From contig JAEXVC010000059.1 of NCBI GenBank assembly GCA_023406715.1, positions 1 through 7,091 on the forward strand: a DNA stretch of 7,091 bases, in the 5' to 3' direction. Under the pieces are notes generated by a model. That model saw only the letters and a list, made by a program, of their open reading frames with translations, was not told the DNA's origin and did no database searches. Position 1 is the first letter of the stretch. The number at the start of each line of letters is the position of its first letter. This document shows positions 1-4,193 of the stretch, in pieces. A program made the position numbers and the translations under genes. The stretch comes from Bacteroidota bacterium (lineage in GTDB: Bacteria > Bacteroidota > Bacteroidia > Bacteroidales > Tenuifilaceae).

Positions 1-1490
1 TATACTAGCTCTAGAGATGGGCCATCATACTGAGTTGCAGTAGTAAAAGTCATCACTACTGAGGAGTAATTATTTAGGTTGAGTGCAGGTGATATTAACC
101 AATCCTCATCGGTTGTGCCACCATAACCATTTATATCATTAAACCCAGAACCACAAGTCCAAGCATCGTCACCCGCAACATCGTATGCAGTCCACGAAAT
201 TGCTGAACAATTCTCAAAATCCTCAGAGCTTATGACGGTTGGGCCATCTAGCGTTTTTGCACTTACATTTGGCGTTGCCGATACTAAGTAATCAATACTG
301 CTACCTGAGTTTGAGTAAGGATAAATCTTGAAATAGTAAGTAGTGTTTGGATTTAAACCAGATACTGTGTAGAATTGAACACCCTGAGAAACATTTGCTA
401 CTCCAGCTCCATTAGCTTCAGCAACGCCATCTGTTGGTGCTGAAATAGAAGAACTAGCTCCCCATTTAACCAAATAACCTGAGGGTGAATTTGCTCCCAC
501 GGCATCAGTCCAAACCAGCTTAATGCTTTTTGATGTTATATCTGTTGTGCTAAAACCTGTTACATTGTTTGAGGGTTCTGGGTTAACATTTGATTGACTA
601 AGACCGAGCCAAAGTGTACCGTTGGTAATTAAAACTCCGTTATCGCCATTGGCCTCATTCCATCCATCATATGTTGTTCCAGACTGAGGAGTTACATCCT
701 CTGGTACAGAACTATCGCCAACCGCAACAACCCTACCACTACCATAGGTTGCATATGCTACCATAACACCAGTAGTTCCGGTATTTGAAAAACCAATATG
801 GTAAACTGCTGCCATAACCGAAGCATTATCAGCCGTATTTATTGTCATTGTCCCTCCATTATGGAATTCAATACCCTCTACATCGCCTTTAGTTCCATGC
901 AAAATTGGATCGTTTGCCCTATTGGCAACATTATTTGAAGGGACTGCGCTAATATTACTTCCTTCATCGAATGTAAATCCGAATGGTTTATTCTTAACGG
1001 GATTATTTGTTAAGAAATCATTCCAAACCTCAAGTGCATCCCAACCATCACCATCTCTATCGGCAATTGCATGATCGGAAACCATAAAAAGTCCGCCACC
1101 ATTGCTAACAAAATTCATTATAGCCTCCTTCTCGGCTTGAGAAAAAGGATTATTAGGTTCGCATATTACAAAAATATCATAATTTGAAAGATCCTGCGAG
1201 TTAGAACCATCTCCATATGTGATACTTCCCGAAGAAGGCAATGTCTCAACCCAAAAACCCTGCTTAACCATTTCTACACCCCAAGATGATAATGCACCCA
1301 ACCAATAATCCTCTGTTGTAGTTGAAGTTATTCCTGACTGAGCAGGTGAAGGTATTGGCTGATTATTATCAATGACCCAATCAGCATTTCCGGCTGTTTC
1401 ACTTTTTGTGTTATCGAAAAGAATCTTTTTTTGACCAAAAAGACTTGATAAACTTAATATCAACCCAACTAACAGAATGTACTTCTTCAT
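1..1490 (-). CDS. Secreted multidomain protein: GATase1/DUF4350-like + FN3 + choice-of-anchor J-like (C-terminus off the left edge)
   Basis: The reading frame is open from the ATG at 1488-1490 to the left edge, giving 496 residues and no stop. A signal peptide covers residues 1-19 (MKK, hydrophobic core, LFG|Q), so the protein is exported. Residues ~23-298 resemble the GATase1-like fold of DUF4350/ThuA-type proteins: YDIFVICEP (104-112), an acidic helix, NGGGLFMVSDH (130-140), and GRVVAVGDSS (252-261). Embedded in this is an Asp-rich loop, DRDGDGWD (144-151). Residues ~308-413 are a fibronectin type III domain (KLVWTDA, GYLVKWG, LNPNTTYYFKIYPY). Residues ~418-496 begin a choice-of-anchor J/cleaved-adhesin-like domain (EDFENC, then DEDWLISPALNL). 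Such proteins in Bacteroidota often end in a type IX secretion sorting domain; that part is not visible here. The function is unknown, and extracellular binding or hydrolysis is only inferred. The domain names are pattern recognition, firmest for FN3. No Shine-Dalgarno precedes the ATG. Confidence 0.85.
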   Translation of the reverse strand, partial: MKKYILLVGLILSLSSLFGQKKILFDNTKSETAGNADWVIDNNQPIPSPAQSGITSTTTEDYWLGALSSWGVEMVKQGFWVETLPSSGSITYGDGSNSQDLSNYDIFVICEPNNPFSQAEKEAIMNFVSNGGGLFMVSDHAIADRDGDGWDALEVWNDFLTNNPVKNKPFGFTFDEGSNISAVPSNNVANRANDPILHGTKGDVEGIEFHNGGTMTINTADNASVMAAVYHIGFSNTGTTGVMVAYATYGSGRVVAVGDSSVPEDVTPQSGTTYDGWNEANGDNGVLITNGTLWLGLSQSNVNPEPSNNVTGFSTTDITSKSIKLVWTDAVGANSPSGYLVKWGASSSISAPTDGVAEANGAGVANVSQGVQFYTVSGLNPNTTYYFKIYPYSNSGSSIDYLVSATPNVSAKTLDGPTVISSEDFENCSAISWTAYDVAGDDAWTCGSGFNDINGYGGTTDEDWLISPALNLNNYSSVVMTFTTATQYDGPSLELV

Positions 1491-1593
1491 TTTTTCAATA
1501 ATAATTAAGCAACCAACACAAGGCTGGTTTTGTTATAAAGTAACTATTAAGGTTATGAAAATTGCACAGAAGACTTATAAAACCTATGCATTA

Positions 1594-1625
1594 CAAAGGT
1601 AGTGCACACAAACCATGAACAACAA
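1594..1625 (-). promoter_or_regulatory. Candidate Bacteroidota promoter for the secreted multidomain gene
   Basis: Read on the minus strand, TACCTTTG (1594-1601) matches the Bacteroidota -7 consensus TAnnTTTG. Two consecutive TTG triplets (1620-1625) lie 18 and 21 bp upstream, roughly where the -33 TTTG element is expected. Transcription would begin near 1587 and leave a leader of about 97 nt before the ATG at 1490. An 8-bp inverted repeat with one mismatch (1587-1606) covers the -7 element. A second -7-like match, TATTTTTG at 1661-1668, lacks a visible -33 partner and is a weaker alternative. Confidence 0.4.
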
Positions 1626-1823
1626 TCTAACTGCTAAAACCTAACCTTATAAATTTGCTGCAAAAATAGTAGTATAAATTTTAAATATTGAAACTAACCA
1701 TATAATCAATAAATTATCCTTTAAATTAAGATTTTGAGTAAAATTCTTCTAAAAACAACCATATCAGAAGGCATTATTTATCCTTTATTCTAATACCCTT
1801 TTCTAACAGAAATTATAACACAT

Positions 1824-1859
1824 AAAAACTGGCACATTGGTAAGTAATGTCAATCCGCC
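1824..1859 (-). terminator. Possible intrinsic terminator downstream of the S41 gene
   Basis: On the minus strand, GGC-GG-ATTG (1859 down to 1851) can pair with CAAT-GT-GCC (1839 down to 1831). The stem is 4 plus 3 bp with a 2x2 internal loop, closed by an 11-nt loop. A run of five T on the transcript strand (1824-1828) starts two bases after the stem. This hairpin-then-U-tract order fits rho-independent termination of the leftward S41 transcript, about 100 bp past its stop. The stem is interrupted and only partly GC-rich, so the call is tentative. Confidence 0.35.
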
Positions 1860-1925
1860 TCTTATACAGACTTAAAACTATCCATTAATCACTTTGTAGA
1901 AAAAACTACTGCATTACTTTTACAG

Positions 1926-1957
1926 TATATTTTGCAATAAATTTTTTGCAAAATATA
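1926..1957 (-). terminator. Perfect 12-bp hairpin just after the S41 stop codon
   Basis: TATATTTTGCAA (1926-1937) and TTGCAAAATATA (1946-1957) are exact inverted repeats separated by 8 bases. The hairpin starts one base past the stop codon of the S41 gene (1959-1961). Position and perfect pairing suggest a 3'-end structure that ends or stabilises the mRNA. The stem is AT-rich and no U-tract follows it on the minus strand, so it is not a textbook terminator. Confidence 0.5.
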
Positions 1958-1958
1958 T

Positions 1959-3428
1959 TTATCTCTCTTTATATTCCAAGTATTCCTGAACAAAGTAAAC
2001 CCAATTGTCTAGCCTATTAAAAAGTTGAATAGTTTCTTCGTAAGGAATTACTACATCTGGAGCAATGCCTATGTTGTCTATAGGATTTTCGGGCAGTCTG
2101 CGAGAGCGTGTTAACGGATAAATCAACTTAAAATTACCGGAGGGTAATAGTTCTGAAACAGCATTTGAATAATCCAAAACACCCATGGTGTTTCTATTTC
2201 CAAAAAGTATAACCTTATCGCTATTCTTTGCTGCAAGCAAAAATTGCTCTGCCGACGATGCGTTATTCTCATTTATAATAATGCCCACACGACTAGGATA
2301 TTTATAAACAGTATCTCTCTTAATAACTTTATCCTGACCCATCATTGGGTGAACTACAAAACCGCCCTTATTTTGTCTCATTTCATTGAGCAAGGAGTTA
2401 GTCCAGGTTAAGCCCTCATCTCCATTTTTAATTTCGCCTTTACGAATAGCATCCTCATACATTTTAATAATACCGTCGGTAGCATACCACTCAACCCCCT
2501 TACTCTCATAAGGCTTTGTGTATATTAACTCCAAAAGTATTTGGTAGAAATTATCCTGACCACCACCATTGTTTCTAATATCAATTATCAAATTTGGTCT
2601 AGATGTAATATCGTTCCAATGTTTCTTTACAAGTTTTTCCACATTATCGCTCATGAAATTGGGTAAACGTAAGTAAACGGTGCTATCGCCTAAAACCATG
2701 TCGAGCCAGTATGTGTTTTGCCCATTAGGAAAATTTGGCAAATATGATTTCAGGAGAGCCAAATCAAAAGCAGGAGAGTCGGACTTGCGCACATACTTTG
2801 CATCATCGTGAATTTCAAGCACTTTACCATCAACATGGAGTGATACTTTACCCATTAAAGGCTTGCGCCCCTCTACAAGCGTGTGCTGAATCAAATTAAA
2901 CTCCGAATTGTCAAGAGGGATAAATTCGTACAGAACCTGTCCGGAGCTCCACCCATCAACGTTTATTGCAACACCGACGTATTTATTGTTATCTGTTCGA
3001 ATCACTGCAAATTCATCCCAGAAACTTTTCCATACACCCTCAAGTCCTGATAATGAAATGTTAGCAATCCTTAAACTATCAAAATTAACCTTGACATTTC
3101 GCCCATAAGTTGAAACATCCATTCGTTTTAATGGCACTTTAGAATCATGCCAAACTCTCTGGACTCGAAGATGTTTATCCTTAAAAAAGTCTACATACTC
3201 CTGAATATATATGAAACAACTATCGGGACAGGCGATTATTCTCTTACGAGTTCTACCCTCTAACAGCAAAAGTTCTTTCTGCTTTTCGTTTTGAGTCTTA
3301 TGCTTGTAACCAGGATAATCGTTTTTTATTTTTTTTAATAAATACTCAAAATCTGCAATGCAATCGGATTTTTGAGCATATATACTAAAACTTGTGAACA
3401 ATAGAAAAATCGAAACAATTCTTTTCAT
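1959..3428 (-). CDS. Exported S41-family serine protease
   Basis: This complete 489-residue protein is related to the C-terminal processing protease/tricorn-core group (S41). A signal peptide (residues 1-18, cut at YA|Q) places it in the periplasm or outside the cell. Residues ~20-90 form a helical N-terminal domain. The protease core is at ~240-465: strand YLRLPNF (252-258), LIIDIRNNGGG (280-290), VGIIINENNASSAE (381-394), GNRNTMGVLDYSN (410-422) and GIAPDVVIP (454-462). Ser391 aligns with the CtpA nucleophile by its distance to Glu394. The Lys that follows T-x-G in CtpA is Val417 here, so catalysis would use other residues, as in tricorn or IRBP-like members; this is inference. I see no clear PDZ domain. 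The start is the only one that gives a full signal peptide. The upstream helical-protein gene ends 19 bp before it, suggesting one operon. Substrate unknown. Confidence 0.88.
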   Translation of the reverse strand: MKRIVSIFLLFTSFSIYAQKSDCIADFEYLLKKIKNDYPGYKHKTQNEKQKELLLLEGRTRKRIIACPDSCFIYIQEYVDFFKDKHLRVQRVWHDSKVPLKRMDVSTYGRNVKVNFDSLRIANISLSGLEGVWKSFWDEFAVIRTDNNKYVGVAINVDGWSSGQVLYEFIPLDNSEFNLIQHTLVEGRKPLMGKVSLHVDGKVLEIHDDAKYVRKSDSPAFDLALLKSYLPNFPNGQNTYWLDMVLGDSTVYLRLPNFMSDNVEKLVKKHWNDITSRPNLIIDIRNNGGGQDNFYQILLELIYTKPYESKGVEWYATDGIIKMYEDAIRKGEIKNGDEGLTWTNSLLNEMRQNKGGFVVHPMMGQDKVIKRDTVYKYPSRVGIIINENNASSAEQFLLAAKNSDKVILFGNRNTMGVLDYSNAVSELLPSGNFKLIYPLTRSRRLPENPIDNIGIAPDVVIPYEETIQLFNRLDNWVYFVQEYLEYKER

Positions 3429-3447
3429 ATGTTTAAATGTTAATTAA

Positions 3448-4056
3448 CTACCGAGCCATTTCCCTAATCTCATCAAAACCATCCATAACATTCTTAATCA
3501 TCAATAAACGTTGGTTTATGTTGATTAATCTTGTTTTAAGGTTCATATTCTTAACAATTGCTAACTCCTCATTGGTTAGCGTAGAGTACTTCCGCATTAT
3601 CTCAATCTTTGTTACCACAAACGATATGGCTTGCAGAATATTCTCATAAACAAAACTACTTTTAGCCTTTATTTCATCGCCTTTATTGGAGGTTTTAATG
3701 AGTTCTTGTCCTTTATTACTTATTTTACCTCGTTTTCGGAGTTTTTCGTACAGTTCAATATTCTTATTCTCGTCCGATTTGTAGAAAACGCTTTCCAGAA
3801 TATCGGTCTGAAGAAGTTTTATAATAGTCTTTATTTGAGGGTCATTAACTTTGGTATTGCTAAACTTATCAAAGTTAACTGTTTTTAGCACTTCAAGGTT
3901 GTTCACAATCTCGATATAGAGCAAGCGAAGATATACGGTTGTATCCTGCTTAATGCGCTGGTAATTTTCAATTTTACCTATTACAGTCTCAATAAAATCG
4001 ACTGATTTTGTTCCGATGTTTACTCCTGTTTCAATGGTATTGAGCATGGTATGCAT
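3448..4056 (-). CDS. Hypothetical all-helical cytoplasmic protein, 202 aa
   Basis: I do not recognise this family. The product is rich in Lys, Ile, Asn and Glu, has a single Pro (73) and no Cys or Trp, and shows amphipathic stretches at ~10-35, 38-60, 73-92, 96-110, 130-157 and 161-200, so a helical bundle or coiled coil is likely. There is no signal peptide or membrane segment, so it is probably cytoplasmic. A charged central loop carries an imperfect tandem 10-residue repeat (SNKGQELIK at 113-121, SNKGDEIK at 123-130). The annotated start is Met1; Met4 (4045-4047) is also possible and would lengthen the short leader. It is upstream of the S41 protease gene with a 19-bp gap, so co-transcription is likely, although the partner protein is exported. 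It is a real gene rather than a shadow: the frame is long, nothing competes on the opposite strand, and the composition is consistent. Function unknown. Confidence 0.75.
   Translation of the reverse strand: MHTMLNTIETGVNIGTKSVDFIETVIGKIENYQRIKQDTTVYLRLLYIEIVNNLEVLKTVNFDKFSNTKVNDPQIKTIIKLLQTDILESVFYKSDENKNIELYEKLRKRGKISNKGQELIKTSNKGDEIKAKSSFVYENILQAISFVVTKIEIMRKYSTLTNEELAIVKNMNLKTRLININQRLLMIKNVMDGFDEIREMAR
3664..3723 (-). repeat. Imperfect 30-bp in-frame tandem duplication
   Basis: Residues 112-121 (ISNKGQELIK) and 122-131 (TSNKGDEIKA) of the helical protein are similar and adjacent, with SNKG-x-E shared. At the DNA level the two units share an identical CCTTTATT octamer on the plus strand but are otherwise diverged, so any duplication is old. 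It lies in a predicted loop between helices. Confidence 0.4.
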
Positions 4057-4069
4057 GTATTTAATAAAT

Positions 4070-4077
4070 CAAAATTA
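4070..4077 (-). promoter_or_regulatory. Candidate -7 element for the helical-protein/S41 operon
   Basis: Read on the minus strand, TAATTTTG is an exact match to the Bacteroidota -7 consensus TAnnTTTG. No convincing -33 TTTG is visible at the expected distance upstream. Initiation would fall near 4063, only about 7 nt before the ATG at 4056. That is very short unless the second Met codon (4045-4047) is used. Confidence 0.35.
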
Positions 4078-4114
4078 GCAATAAAAGTGTTAAATTCTAG
4101 TTAATTACTGTTGA

Positions 4115-4133
4115 TGTAACATCTATTGTTACA
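4115..4133. promoter_or_regulatory. Perfect inverted repeat TGTAAC-N7-GTTACA, possible operator
   Basis: Two exact 6-bp half sites (4115-4120 and 4128-4133) are separated by 7 bp, so the half-site centres are 13 bp apart. That geometry would suit a dimeric DNA-binding protein. The site is centrally placed between the divergent operon and the M16 gene and overlaps the -35-like TTGTTA of the rightward promoter candidate. I cannot assign it to a regulator family, and no regulator gene is in the window. Confidence 0.4.
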
Positions 4134-4160
4134 AATATTGCTATTTTTATAATACAATTG
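4126..4160 (+). promoter_or_regulatory. Candidate promoter for the M16 peptidase gene
   Basis: TTGTTA (4126-4131) and TATAAT (4148-4153) are spaced by 16 bp and resemble a sigma-70 promoter. An overlapping TACAATTG (4153-4160) differs by one base from the Bacteroidota -7 consensus TAnnTTTG. Either reading puts initiation at about 4160-4167, a leader of roughly 27-34 nt before the ATG at 4194. The leader ends in an A-rich stretch with no Shine-Dalgarno, as is usual for Bacteroidota. The inverted repeat at 4115-4133 overlaps the upstream element. Confidence 0.4.
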
Positions 4161-4193
4161 TACACCTATTACTCACACCCTAAAAAATAAAAA

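Larger units (their letters stand above)
1491..1958. other. 468-bp AT-rich intergenic region without a supportable gene
   Basis: This gap separates two minus-strand genes, the S41 protease and the secreted multidomain protein. Only very short open frames occur, such as a 15-codon frame at 1555-1602 on the plus strand, and none looks coding. The right part holds two hairpins that could terminate the S41 transcript (1926-1957 and 1824-1859). The left part holds the promoter candidate for the downstream gene. Between about 1630 and 1820 I see only AT-rich sequence with small inverted repeats, for example TTTCT-AAC-AGAAA at 1800-1812. No RNA gene fold was recognised. Confidence 0.6.

Noticed and set aside
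1555..1602. 15-codon plus-strand frame starting ATGAAAATT in the intergenic gap
   Set aside because: It is too short, has no promoter or ribosome-binding context, and ends inside the leftward promoter candidate.
1896..1909. GTAG-A6-CTAC inverted repeat with an internal A-run
   Set aside because: A four-base stem is too short to support a terminator or operator call.
2908..3108. 66-codon open frame on the plus strand
   Set aside because: It lies entirely opposite the S41 protease gene, whose protein is well conserved in motif; the frame shows no recognisable domain.
3437..3888. Two plus-strand open frames (3437-3649 and 3631-3888)
   Set aside because: Both are antisense to the helical-protein gene; their Phe/Ile/Leu-rich composition is the mirror of the Lys/Glu/Asn-rich real frame.
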